This document shows, piece after piece, positions 51,110 through 61,465 of a stretch of DNA of 64,000 bases (the first letter of the stretch is position 1; the number at the start of each line of letters is the position of its first letter). A program made the position numbers and the translations under genes. The stretch is from Pseudoroseicyclus_A sp041714655 (GTDB taxonomy: Bacteria; Pseudomonadota; Alphaproteobacteria; Rhodobacterales; Rhodobacteraceae). A model generated the notes under the pieces. It searched no databases. It saw only the letters and a program-made list of their open reading frames with translations, and was not told where the DNA came from. Location of the stretch: positions 1,488,001 to 1,552,000 of the forward strand of contig NZ_CP168219.1 in NCBI RefSeq assembly GCF_041714655.1. The letters run 5' to 3'.

Positions 51110-52228
51110 ATGATCAACCGCAGAGCCCTTCTGGGCACGGCCGCGATGTTCGCCGCCGCCACGCTCACCGCCGCCCCCGCCCTCGCCGATCCGGCCGAGG
51201 CGCTTCGGGCGCTGCAGGACACCGTCCTGTCCGTGGGGCCGAACGGCGAAGAGCCGGCCTCCGCCGCCGACGTGACGCTGACCGACGAGGAACTCGCGCA
51301 GATCCGCGAGATGGGCGCCACGGCCGCCATCGTGATGCACTACGGCGGCAACGACTGGAGCCAGGCCCAGATCAACGGCCTGCAGACCCGCTTCGAGGAA
51401 ATGGGCATCGAGGTGATCGCGGTCACCGATGCCGGCTTCCGCGCCGAGAAGCAGGTCGCCGACATCGAGACCATCATGGCGCAATCGCCCGATATCATCG
51501 TCTCGATCCCGACCGATCCGGTCGCCACCGCCGCCGCCTATCGCGCCGCGGCCGAGGCGGGCGTCCACCTCGTCTTCATGGACAACGTGCCCTCCGGCTT
51601 CGTGGCGGGTGAGGACTACATCTCCTCCGTCTCCGCCGACAATTACGGCAACGGCGTCGCCGCCGCCCATCTGATGGCGCAGGCGCTCGACGAAGAGGGG
51701 CAGATCGGCCTCGTCTATCACGCTGCCGATTTCTTCGTGACGCAGCAGCGCTACGAAGGCTTCAAGGCCACCATCGCCAGCGACTATCCCGGGATCGAGA
51801 TCGTCGCCGAGCAGGGCATCGGCGGGCCCGACTTCTCGGGCGACGCCGACCGCGCCGCCAACGCCATGCTCACCTCCAACCCGGGCCTCGACGGCATCTG
51901 GGCGGTCTGGGACGTCCCGGCCGAGGGGGTCATCGCCGCGGCCCGCGCGAGCGGCCTCGACGATCTCGTCATCACCACGATCGACCTTGGCGAGAACGTG
52001 GCGATCAACATGGCGCAGGGCGGCTATGTCTACGGTCTCGGCGCGCAGCGCCCCTATGACCAGGGCGTGACCGAAGCGACGCTGGCCGGCTACGGCCTCC
52101 TCGGCAAGGACGCCCCCGCCTTCGTCGCCCTCCCGGCGCTGCCGGTGACGCGCGACACGCTGCTCGACGGCTGGCAGGCGGTCTATGCGGCGCCGGCGAC
52201 GGACAACATCGTCAGCAGCATGGACTGA
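51110..52228 (+). CDS. sugar ABC importer substrate-binding protein
   Basis: A 372-residue periplasmic protein of the ribose-binding type (Peripla_BP_4). The signal peptide MINRRALLGTAAMFAAATLTA ends near PALA (residues 24-27). Ligand-contact blocks include MHYGGNDWSQAQ, ISIPTDPVATA, SSVSADNYGNG, WDVPAEGV and TTIDLG. GGGAGGAAA precedes the ATG. It is paralogous to the signal-less protein encoded at 47703-48710. Two stem-loops follow it before the next gene, a usual way to keep binding-protein mRNA abundant. Confidence 0.93.
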   Translation: MINRRALLGTAAMFAAATLTAAPALADPAEALRALQDTVLSVGPNGEEPASAADVTLTDEELAQIREMGATAAIVMHYGGNDWSQAQINGLQTRFEEMGIEVIAVTDAGFRAEKQVADIETIMAQSPDIIVSIPTDPVATAAAYRAAAEAGVHLVFMDNVPSGFVAGEDYISSVSADNYGNGVAAAHLMAQALDEEGQIGLVYHAADFFVTQQRYEGFKATIASDYPGIEIVAEQGIGGPDFSGDADRAANAMLTSNPGLDGIWAVWDVPAEGVIAAARASGLDDLVITTIDLGENVAINMAQGGYVYGLGAQRPYDQGVTEATLAGYGLLGKDAPAFVALPALPVTRDTLLDGWQAVYAAPATDNIVSSMD

Positions 52229-52233
52229 ACCGT

Positions 52234-52300
52234 CGGCCGCCCCTTCGCGGCCGGCCCCTTCGATCCAAGCACCCGGGAAGGCCGTTCGCGGCTTTCCCGG
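52234..52300 (+). terminator. two consecutive stem-loops after the sugar-binding protein gene
   Basis: CGGCCGC/GCGGCCG (52234-52253) and a 12-bp stem CCGGGAAGGCCG/CGGCTTTCCCGG with one G-U pair and a TTCG loop (52273-52300). No T run follows, so they probably protect the upstream message or partly attenuate rather than stop transcription. Confidence 0.55.
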
Positions 52301-52323
52301 CCCCCCCGTCCAGGAGACATGAG

Positions 52324-53487
52324 ATGACCAAGACGATGAACGTCGCCATGATCGGCGGCGGCTTTATGGGCAAGGCACATGCCATGGCCTATGCCTCGAT
52401 GCCGATGTTCTTCTGGCCCGCGCCTGCCATTCCGCACCGCAAGGTCGTGGTCGATGTCGATCAGGCGATGGCCGAGGAAGCCCGCGCCCGGTTCGGCTTC
52501 GACGAGGCGTCGACCGACTGGAAGGCCGTCGTGAACCGCGACGACATCGACGTCGTCGACATCTGCACGCCGAACAACATCCACGCCGAGATCGCCATCG
52601 AGGCGGCCCGGGCCGGCAAGCACATCATCTGCGAAAAGCCGCTCTCGCGCACCGTGGAAGAGGCCGTCGAGATGGCCAAGGCCGTGGCCGAGGCCGGCGT
52701 GACCAACATGGTCGCCTACAATTACCGCCGGACGCCCGCGGTGGCGCTGGCGAAGAAATTCATCGACGAGGGCCGGATCGGGAAGATCCTGAACTTCCGC
52801 GGCACCTATCTGCAGGACTGGTCGGCCGACCCCGACGGGCCGCTCTCCTGGCGCTTCCAGAAGAAGATTGCCGGCTCCGGCGCCATCGGTGATATCGGCA
52901 CCCATGTCGTCGACATGGCCCATTACCTGGTCGGCCCGGTGGCCGAGGTGAACGCGATCACGCGGACCTACGTGCCCACCCGGCCGGTGCAATCGGGCGG
53001 GGTCGACAAGCTCGGCGCCTCCGACAAGTCGGCGGACGGCCCGCGCGGCGATGTCGATGTCGATGACGAGTTCACCTCGCTCCTGAAGTTCGAGAACGGC
53101 GCCATCGGCTCGCTCGAGGCGACGCGGAACGGCTGGGGCCGCAACAACTTCATCACGCTCGAGATCCACGGCACCAAGGGCTCGATCCACTTCAACTACG
53201 AGCGCCGCGACGAGCTGCAGGTCTATTTCGCCGACGATCCCGGCGATGCGCGCGGCTTCCGCACCATCTATACCGGGCCCGCCCATCCCTATGGCGAAGG
53301 CCTCTGGCCGATCCCGGCGCTCGGCATTGGCTATTCCGAGACGAAGATCATCGAATGCCGCGACTTCTTCGCCGCGATCGCCTCGGGCGAGCCGGCGAGC
53401 CCCAGTTTCGCCGACGGTCTGCTGATCGAGCGGGTGGCCGATGCCCTCATCCGGTCGGGCGAGACGGGCGCCTGGACGGCGGTCTGA
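52324..53487 (+). CDS. Gfo/Idh/MocA family oxidoreductase
   Basis: A 387-residue NAD(P)-dependent sugar dehydrogenase. The Rossmann GGGFMGKAHA is at residues 11-20, the CEKPLS motif at 103-108 with its lysine, and the GDIGTHVVDMAHYLVG block (with the catalytic-type Asp and His) near residue 190. An acidic-rich insertion (SADGPRGDVDVDDE) lies near residue 235. Its stop is shared with the start of the ATPase gene (TGATG). In this operon it is expected to oxidise the imported sugar or polyol. Confidence 0.92.
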   Translation: MTKTMNVAMIGGGFMGKAHAMAYASMPMFFWPAPAIPHRKVVVDVDQAMAEEARARFGFDEASTDWKAVVNRDDIDVVDICTPNNIHAEIAIEAARAGKHIICEKPLSRTVEEAVEMAKAVAEAGVTNMVAYNYRRTPAVALAKKFIDEGRIGKILNFRGTYLQDWSADPDGPLSWRFQKKIAGSGAIGDIGTHVVDMAHYLVGPVAEVNAITRTYVPTRPVQSGGVDKLGASDKSADGPRGDVDVDDEFTSLLKFENGAIGSLEATRNGWGRNNFITLEIHGTKGSIHFNYERRDELQVYFADDPGDARGFRTIYTGPAHPYGEGLWPIPALGIGYSETKIIECRDFFAAIASGEPASPSFADGLLIERVADALIRSGETGAWTAV

Positions 53488-55073
53488 TGCCCGGCTCGTC
53501 TGACATCGCGGTGCGGATGACCGGGATCTCGAAGAGATTCGGCGGTGTCCGCGCCCTGCAGGGCGTCGATCTCGAAGTGCGCGCCGGGGAGGTTCATGCC
53601 CTCCTCGGCGGCAACGGCGCCGGCAAGTCGACGATCCTGAAGATCCTCAACGGGGTGCATGTCCCCGACGAGGGCACCATCGAGGTGGGCGGCAAGCCCC
53701 TGACCAGCCACTCGCCCGAGGCCTCGCGCGCGGCCGGCATCGCCATGAACTACCAGGAGATGAGCCTGATCCCGACCCTGACGGTCGCCCAGAACATCTT
53801 CCTGACCCGCGAGGCGAAGACGGCCGCCGGATTCATCGACGACCGCACCGCCGTGACGCGGGCGTGCGAGCACTTCGACATGCTCGAAGTCTCCGTCGAT
53901 CCCCGCCGGCTGGTGGGAGACCTCGGGGCCGGGCAGAAGCAGCTCACCGAGATCGTCAAGGCGATCAGCCAGGATGCGAAGGTGCTGATCCTCGACGAGC
54001 CCTCGACGGCGCTCGCGGTCTCGGATGTGGAGCGGCTCTTCGTCTTCCTGCGCAAGCTCGTGCAGCGCGGCGTGGCCGTCATCTACGTCAGTCACAGGAT
54101 GGACGAGATCGCCCGCATCGCCGACCGCGCGACGATCCTGCGCGACGGGCAGAACGTCATCACCGCCGACATCGCCGATCTGCCCATCGACACGATGATC
54201 GAGCATATCGTCGGGCGCCGCTCGCTCGGGCTCGCGGATGTCGAGCGCGGCGACGCGAGCCGGGGCGAGGCGCTCCTTCAGCTCGACGGGCTGAGCGGTG
54301 TGCACAAGCCGAACGACGTGACGCTCACCGTCCATGCGGGCGAGGTCGTCGGCCTCGCCGGGCTCCTCGGCTCCGGCCGCAGCGCGCTCGCGCGGGTCAT
54401 CGCCGGGCTCGAGCCCGCGGTGGCGGGGACCATCAGGGTCCATGGCAAGGCGGCGCAGATCCGCAGCCCGCATGACGCGATCGACGCCGGCATCGCGCTG
54501 GTGCCCGAGGCCCGCGCGACAGAGGGCATCATCCCCGACCATTCGGTCGAGACGAACATGACGCTCGCGGTGCTGGACAGGATCTCGCCCTTCGGCGTGA
54601 CCGACCGGGCCGCAGCGCGGCGGATCACCGACGAGAAGATCAAGACGCTGGCCATCAAGACCGGCGGGCGGGACCTGGCGGTCTCGACCCTGTCGGGCGG
54701 CAACCAGCAGAAGGTCGTGATCGGGAAGTGGCTGGCGACGGATCCGGACATCCTGATCCTCGACGAGCCGACGGCCGGCATCGATATCGGCTCGAAATCC
54801 GAGATCATCCGCCTCGTCCGCGATCTCGCCCGGCAGGGCAAGGCCGTGCTGATGATCTCGTCGGAGCTCTCGGAGCTTCTGACCGCCTGCGACACCATCG
54901 CGATCATGGCGGACGGGCGGCTGCACGAGGTCCATCCGCGGGAGCATTTCGACGATCCGGCGCTGGCCGGCACGGATCTGGGGCACCGGCTCCAGGCGGC
55001 GGAACAGCAGCTCCAGAACAGGATTCAAGGCGCCCTCGCGGCGGGAGAGGAGAATCAGCATGTCGACAGCTGA
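53487..55073 (+). CDS. sugar ABC importer ATPase, RbsA-like double domain
   Basis: A 528-residue cytoplasmic double ABC protein of the ribose-importer type. Domain 1 has Walker A GGNGAGKST (41-49), a family-typical altered signature (LGAGQKQLTEIVKA) and LILDEPSTAL. Domain 2 has the usual degenerate Walker A (LGSGRSALARV) but an intact signature LSGGNQQKVVIGKWL and ILDEPTAGID. The start overlaps the Gfo/Idh stop (TGATG) and its end overlaps the permease start by 14 bases, so translation of all three is coupled. Confidence 0.94.
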   Translation: MPGSSDIAVRMTGISKRFGGVRALQGVDLEVRAGEVHALLGGNGAGKSTILKILNGVHVPDEGTIEVGGKPLTSHSPEASRAAGIAMNYQEMSLIPTLTVAQNIFLTREAKTAAGFIDDRTAVTRACEHFDMLEVSVDPRRLVGDLGAGQKQLTEIVKAISQDAKVLILDEPSTALAVSDVERLFVFLRKLVQRGVAVIYVSHRMDEIARIADRATILRDGQNVITADIADLPIDTMIEHIVGRRSLGLADVERGDASRGEALLQLDGLSGVHKPNDVTLTVHAGEVVGLAGLLGSGRSALARVIAGLEPAVAGTIRVHGKAAQIRSPHDAIDAGIALVPEARATEGIIPDHSVETNMTLAVLDRISPFGVTDRAAARRITDEKIKTLAIKTGGRDLAVSTLSGGNQQKVVIGKWLATDPDILILDEPTAGIDIGSKSEIIRLVRDLARQGKAVLMISSELSELLTACDTIAIMADGRLHEVHPREHFDDPALAGTDLGHRLQAAEQQLQNRIQGALAAGEENQHVDS

Positions 55074-56028
55074 GACACGTGACGGCGGCGGCGGGGCTCT
55101 TCGGGCCTGGCTCGGCGACTGGCGCCAGAACATCATCTACATCGGGTTCGTCGTCATCTTCGTCATCTTCGCGGTGACCCTGAATGACCGCGGTTTCCTC
55201 AACCCGAACAACCTTCTGAACATCATCCGCCAGACGGCGATGATCGCGGTGATGGCCATCGCGATGACCTTCGTGCTCTCGGCGGGCGAGATCGACCTGT
55301 CGGTCGGCGCCGTGGCCGGCCTCGCCAGTGTGACGGTGGCGCTGTCCATCGCCGCGGCCGGGCCGGTTGCCGGCGTTCTGGCCGGGCTCGCGACCGGGCT
55401 GGCCGTCGGCGTCTTCAACGGTTGGCTGACGACGCGGATCGGGATTCCCTCGTTCCTCACGACGCTCGCCATGATGGGCATCGCCAAGGGCGTGGCGATG
55501 TGGGTCTCCGATACTGCGGCCGTGCCGATCCTTCATCAGGGCTATGCCTGGGTCTTCGGCGGCGGCGCCGTGGGGCGGATCCCCGTCCTCCTTTTCTGGA
55601 TGCTGGTCCTCGGGGTGATCGGGCATTTCACGCTCAAGCGCACGAGCTTCGGCCGCCGCGTGCTGGCGACCGGCGGCGGCGAGACGGCGGCGCGCTTCTC
55701 GGGCATCAACACCAAGAGCATGAAGTTCCGCGTGCTTGTCCTGTCCTCGCTCGCCGCCTCGCTCGCCGGGATGCTCTATGCCGGCCGGCTGCAATCGGGC
55801 CGCTTCCAGCTCGGCGAGGGCGACGAGCTCTCCGTCATCGCCGCGGCGGTGCTGGGCGGGACGAGCCTCTTCGGGGGCAAGGGCACGGTGATCGGCACCA
55901 TCGTCGGCGCGCTGATGATCGGGCTGATCAACAACGGCCTGATCCTCATGGGCCTGGAGTTCAGCCAGCAGCTCATCGCCCGCGGCGGCATCATCATCCT
56001 CGCGGTGGCCCTCAGCCAGAAGCGCTGA
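55060..56028 (+). CDS. sugar ABC importer permease, RbsC-like
   Basis: A 322-residue inner-membrane permease of the ribose type (BPD_transp_2) with about nine hydrophobic segments. The conserved SAGEIDLSVGAVAGLASV near residue 75 and AVLGGTSLFGGKGTVIGTIVGAL near residue 265 are present. Overlapping the ATPase gene, it closes the importer set; one gene probably gives both halves of the channel as a homodimer. Hairpins at 56135-56202 follow. Confidence 0.94.
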   Translation: MSTAETRDGGGGALRAWLGDWRQNIIYIGFVVIFVIFAVTLNDRGFLNPNNLLNIIRQTAMIAVMAIAMTFVLSAGEIDLSVGAVAGLASVTVALSIAAAGPVAGVLAGLATGLAVGVFNGWLTTRIGIPSFLTTLAMMGIAKGVAMWVSDTAAVPILHQGYAWVFGGGAVGRIPVLLFWMLVLGVIGHFTLKRTSFGRRVLATGGGETAARFSGINTKSMKFRVLVLSSLAASLAGMLYAGRLQSGRFQLGEGDELSVIAAAVLGGTSLFGGKGTVIGTIVGALMIGLINNGLILMGLEFSQQLIARGGIIILAVALSQKR

Positions 56029-56134
56029 GGCCGGCTCGGCGCGACCCTGCGCGCCGCTCCCGCAGCAAGGCCGGAAGGCGCCCCTTGCGGAGCCTTCTGC
56101 CGTTGGGGGCCGGGGCAGGGCACCCTCCGGCCCA

Positions 56135-56202
56135 CCCCCAGTCGGTGTTGCCGACGGGGGAGGGGATGCGTATCCCTTGCCCAAGGCCCGCCTCGGCGGG
56201 CC
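56135..56202 (+). terminator. stem-loops after the sugar importer operon
   Basis: CCCCC-A-GTCGG...CCGAC-GGGGG (56135-56160, one bulge) and GGCCCGCC-TC-GGCGGGCC (56185-56202). They lie between the permease and hydrolase genes. No T run; termination may be partial, leaving the hydrolase gene weakly connected to the operon. Confidence 0.45.
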
Positions 56203-56228
56203 GCTCTCCCAGCACCCGGAACGCCCTC

Positions 56229-57099
56229 ATGACCGACACCATCGACCCGGCCTATCGCGCCCTCGCAGCGGAGCAGGAGCCCGAGATCATGCCCTTCGAC
56301 GCCGCGCGGCTGGGCGAGGTCCGCGCCAATCGCCGGGCCGTCATGGGGCGCCTGCAGGGGCGGCTCGCGACGGTCTCGGTGACGCGCGACGCGGGCGGCG
56401 CGACCTTCGTGCCCGAGGGCGCGCGGAAGGGGCATATCCTCTATGCGCATGGCGGCGGCTGGACGGTCGGCGACAGCCAGACGCACGGGGCCATCATGTC
56501 CGACCTCGCCGGCGCCTCCGGCCTCACGCTCGTCGGGCCGGACTACCCGCTGGCGCCCGAACATCCCTGGCCCGCCGCGCTCGACGCGCTCGAGGCGCCG
56601 GCGGTCGAGCTCGCCGCCGCCGGCCCGCTCGTGCTCGCCGGCGACAGCGCCGGCGGCAATCTCGCGCTCGGCCTCGCGCTTCTCCTCAAGGATCTCGGCG
56701 TGAAGGTCGCGGGGATGATCCTCTTCTACGGCTGCTACCGGCGTGTCTTCGACACCGAGAGCCACCGCGCCTTCGGCGACGGGCGCGTCGGCCTCTCGAC
56801 CGAGGCGATGCGCACCTATTGGGATCTTTATCTCTCCGGCGCCGATGGCTGGCCGGATGGCGATTTCGCGCCGCTCGAGGGCCCGGCCTTCAAGGGCCTC
56901 CCGCCGGCCTTCGTCGGCGATGCGGGGCTCGATGTGCTCCGCGATGACGGCGCTTGGCTCGAGGCGCGCCTCAGAGGCGCCGGCGTGCCGGTGGAGCGGC
57001 AGGTGGTGCCGGGCGTGCCGCACGGCTTTCTGCACCAATGCGGCCGCTACGACCCCGCCTTCGCTTTGATCGAGGCGGCGGGGCGCTTCGCCGCGCGGG

Positions 57100-57110
<11 letters not shown>
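56229..57110 (+). CDS. alpha/beta-hydrolase, hormone-sensitive-lipase family
   Basis: A 293-residue esterase-type hydrolase. The oxyanion-hole motif HGGGW is at residues 74-78 and the nucleophile is Ser140 in GDSAGG. The acid is likely in VGDAGLDVLRDD and the base in VPGVPHGFLH near residue 270, giving a full catalytic triad. It is probably cytoplasmic (no signal peptide). Members hydrolyse small esters or lactones; beside a sugar operon a sugar ester is conceivable. Its last 11 bases overlap the UgpC gene, which converges from the other strand. Confidence 0.9.
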
Positions 57111-58106
<996 letters not shown>

Positions 58107-58107
<1 letters not shown>

Positions 58108-59723
58108 CAGTCGACCCGCCCGAAGAGTTCCATCCGCGGCGTCTCGGCCACCTCCTTCGACCAGGCGAGGGGGATGCCGAAATCGCCCGCGAGGAGCCGC
58201 TGGAAGTCTTCCAGGAGGGCAGGGGTCTCGCGCACGGCGCGGGGGCTCTCGCCCTTCTGCAGGCAATAGGCCGCCAGCGCGCCGACGCTCTCGCCGATGT
58301 TCCACTCCACCGGATGCAGCCGGTAGCAGCCGTTGGTGATATGGGTCGAGCCGATGTTCTTGCAGGCGGGCAGCAGGTTCTCCACCCGCTCGGGGATCAG
58401 CGCGCCGAGCGGGATCTGGAACGGCCAGTTGGCGATGTCGACATAGTTGCGGGGCGCCGTCGAGGGGTGCAGGTCGATCCGGTAGGAGCCGACGCCGACG
58501 CTGTCGTGGAAGACCTCCGCCCCCGTCTTGCCCTCGCGCGCCTCGACGCCCACATGGTTCTCGGTGACCGTGAAGAGCGCTTTGATCCGGCGGCTCTCGC
58601 GGATGTAGGGATAGACCGTCAGCCCGTCGAGCGTGCCCATGGCGGCGCCGGCGGGCTTGAGTCCCCGGTAGCCCTGGCCGCCGTCATGGCGGGGGGCCTC
58701 GGTCTGCATCCAGTAGAGCATCGACAGCGAGAGCTGCCGCGACCCTTCGAGATGCCGGGCGGCCTCCTCCGGCGAGACGCCGACGAGCGGGCCGTCGCAA
58801 TAGTCGATCTGCGGCCAGTTCACGAGGCAGATGTCGGACGGATAGGTGCCGTCCGGGTAGTGCCGGCGGTAGAAGATGCGGCGGTAATGCCAGTTGTCGG
58901 GGGCGGCCTTCGCGTCGCTGTCGCCGACGAAGAGCGGCCGCTCGTCGGACTCCAGCGTCACCGGGTTGGGGCCGATGAAGCTGAGCTGGGGGCCGGGCCA
59001 GAAGTCGAGCTTGTAGTCCTTCCAGTAGTCATAGGTCTCGGGCCGCTCGATCGTGTGATCCTCGTCCGGGTGGTAGGACATGGCGAAGCACCAGGAATGG
59101 GCCTGCTGGTCCATCGGGTTCGCCACCTCCAGCGCCGCCGGCTCGCCCGTCTGGTCGCGGCTCTCGGCGCCGATGACATGCTCGACCGCGCCGAGCTCCA
59201 GAAGGTCGCCGAGCTCGGTTGCGTCGATCACGTAGCGGCCGCGCAAAACGAGCGGCCCGTTGTCGCGGCTGTCGACGGTGACCGCATCGAAACGGTCGCC
59301 GGTCTGCTCGACGCCCGTCGCCTTGGTATGCATCAGCACCGTGAGCCGGCCGGTGGCGAACCAGGGCGCGAGCATGTCATCGAGCGCGGCGACGGCGGCG
59401 CGGGGCTCGGCGCAGAGCGGCGAGACATTGCCCGAGCCGGGATTCAGCTTGGGATCGCGGGCCACCTCCTCCAGCATCGGGTAGTTCCGCGTATAATAGG
59501 CGCGGATGCTCTCGCGGAGCTTCAGATAGCTTGGCGTGCCGCCCTCTCTCTCGATCCAGGGGTTCTCGTCTGGCGGCACGGCCTGCGTCGTCATCTGCCC
59601 GCCCAGCCAGCAGGTTTCCTCCGCGAGGATCACGGAGCGGCCCATCCTGAGGGCGGAGAGGGCAGCGGCCACGCCGCCCAGGCCACCGCCGATGATGACG
59701 ATGTCGGCTGAAAGGTCTTTCAT
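58107..59723 (-). CDS. FAD-dependent oxidoreductase (FAD_oxidored family)
   Basis: A 538-residue soluble flavoprotein. The FAD-binding IVIIGGGLGGVAAALSALRMG is at residues 8-28, followed by ETCWLGGQMTTQAV, which marks the PF12831-type family. RYVIDATELGDLLEL near residue 163 and LLPACKNIGSTHITNGCYRLHPVEW near residue 455 are also family features. Substrates of this family are mostly unknown. Its place between permease and ATPase genes (gap of 3 bases upstream, ATGA downstream) suggests that it oxidises the imported sugar or derivative (inference). Confidence 0.88.
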
Positions 59724-59726
59724 GTC

Positions 59727-60563
59727 TTATCCTTTGACTCCGGAGAGGGCGAAGCTCTCGACGATCTGTCGCTGGGCGGCGACGTAGACGACGAGGATCG
59801 GCACCACGGCGAGCGAGGTCGCCGCCAGTTGCAGGTGCCACAGCGGCAGGCCGTAGGCGTCGGTGAAGTTCGACAGCGCCAGCGGCAGCGTGAAGAGCTT
59901 GAGATCGCTGAGGAACACTAGTGGCTCGAGGAAGAGGTTCCACGAGAAGAGGAAGGTGATGATGGCGACGGCGGCGAGCGCCGGCTTCGACATCGGCAGG
60001 GCGATCTTCCAGAAGATGCCGAGGCGCGAGAGCCCGTCCATCCGGCCCGCCTCCTCAAGCTCCTTCGGCAGGGCGGTGAAATACTGGCGCATCAGGAATG
60101 TCGCCATCACCCCCTGGCTGCCGAAGAGCGGCAGAAGGATCAGTGGCGCATGGGTGTTCATGAGCCCCAGATCCCGCATCAGGAAGAAGTTGGGGATGAT
60201 CGTCACCTCCTCGGGCATCATCAGCGCCGAGACGAGCACGATGAGGAGGAGCGCCGCACCCGCGAAGCGGATGCGGGCCAGCGCATAGCCGGCGAGGGAG
60301 GAGATCAGCAGCGTCAGCGCCGTGACCGTCACGGCGATGTAGAGCGAATTGAAATACTGCCGCGCGAAGGGTTGGTAGGCAAAGACCTCGAGGTAATTGC
60401 CCCAGCGCGGCTCGCGCGGGATCAGTCGGGCGGTGTCGAAGATCTCCGCCGGCGCCTTGATCGCGCCGGAGAGCATCCAGAGGAAGGGAAAGACGAAGGG
60501 CACCGCGAAGAGCGCGAGCCCGACATACCAGCAGGCGCGGACGAGGGGGGAATGCTGCCTCAT
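59727..60563 (-). CDS. carbohydrate ABC importer permease, MalG/UgpE type
   Basis: A 278-residue permease with six membrane segments. The EAA loop EEAGRMDGLSRLGIFWKIALPMSKPALA near residue 175 marks the CUT1 family. Its start overlaps the upstream permease stop by four bases. Pairs with that protein to form the channel. A PXXIFD-like (APAEIFDTARLIP) segment in the first periplasmic loop is usual. Confidence 0.94.
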   Translation of the reverse strand: MRQHSPLVRACWYVGLALFAVPFVFPFLWMLSGAIKAPAEIFDTARLIPREPRWGNYLEVFAYQPFARQYFNSLYIAVTVTALTLLISSLAGYALARIRFAGAALLLIVLVSALMMPEEVTIIPNFFLMRDLGLMNTHAPLILLPLFGSQGVMATFLMRQYFTALPKELEEAGRMDGLSRLGIFWKIALPMSKPALAAVAIITFLFSWNLFLEPLVFLSDLKLFTLPLALSNFTDAYGLPLWHLQLAATSLAVVPILVVYVAAQRQIVESFALSGVKG

Positions 60564-61465
60564 GCCGAGCGCCCGCGAAGCGCGAATTGCGCCAGTGTGA
60601 GGACGAGGATGAGCCCGAAGAGGATCACGGCGAGCGCGGCGGCATAGCCGACGTCGAAGAACTCGAAGCCCTGCTCGTAGATGTAATAGGCCAGCACCAG
60701 CGTGCCGTTCTCGGGGCCGCCGCCCGTCATCAGGTAGATATGATCGAAGACCTTGAGGCTGCCGACCACGGTGATGACCGTGATGACCAGCGTCGTCGGC
60801 GCGAGGAGCGGCCAGGTGATGCGGCGGAAGATCTGCAGGGCAGAGGCGCCCTCGAGCCGGGCCGCCTCTTCATAATCCCGCGGGATCGACTGCAGCGCGG
60901 CGATGAAGAGGATCATGTTGAGCCCGACGGTCTTGAGCACGCGCGTGACGATCACGGCGGCCATGGCCCATTCGGGCGAGCGCAGCCAGTTCGGCCCGTC
61001 GATGCCGATGAGCGCCAGAGCCTGGTTCACGGCGCCCGACTCGCCCTGCAGCAGGAAGCGCCAGACGATCGCCCAGGCGACGGCGGCGGTGACCATCGGC
61101 GCGAAGAAGACGGTGCGAAAGAAGATCGCCCCCCGGAAGGGCCGCGCCAGCGCCAGCGCGAGGCCGAGCGCCATGGCGATGTTGAGCGGCACGAGCCCGG
61201 CGGCGAAGACGAGCGAGTTCTTCAGCACCTTCCAGAAATCGGGATTGCGCGTGAGCGCGTCGGTATAGTTCGCCATCCCCACCCAGCTCGATTGCTGGGT
61301 GAGGAGGTTCCACTCGGTGAGCGAGTAGCCGAAGACGGCCACCAGAGGCCCGACGAAGAAGATCGCGAAGCCCAGGGTGAGCGGCGACACGAACAGCCAG
61401 CCGGTCAGCGCCTCGCGGCGCCGCAGCGTCAGCCATCCGGCAGGTCTGCTCGTGTCGGCCGTCAT
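60560..61465 (-). CDS. carbohydrate ABC importer permease, MalF/UgpA type
   Basis: A 301-residue permease. The N-terminal segment WLFVSPLTLGFAIFFVGPLVAVFGYS and the EAA loop DYEEAARLEGASALQIFRRITWPLLAP near residue 200 are CUT1-typical. The ATG at 61463-61465 overlaps the binding-protein stop (ATGA); an in-frame GTG just before it is less likely. Confidence 0.94.
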   Translation of the reverse strand: MTADTSRPAGWLTLRRREALTGWLFVSPLTLGFAIFFVGPLVAVFGYSLTEWNLLTQQSSWVGMANYTDALTRNPDFWKVLKNSLVFAAGLVPLNIAMALGLALALARPFRGAIFFRTVFFAPMVTAAVAWAIVWRFLLQGESGAVNQALALIGIDGPNWLRSPEWAMAAVIVTRVLKTVGLNMILFIAALQSIPRDYEEAARLEGASALQIFRRITWPLLAPTTLVITVITVVGSLKVFDHIYLMTGGGPENGTLVLAYYIYEQGFEFFDVGYAAALAVILFGLILVLTLAQFALRGRSA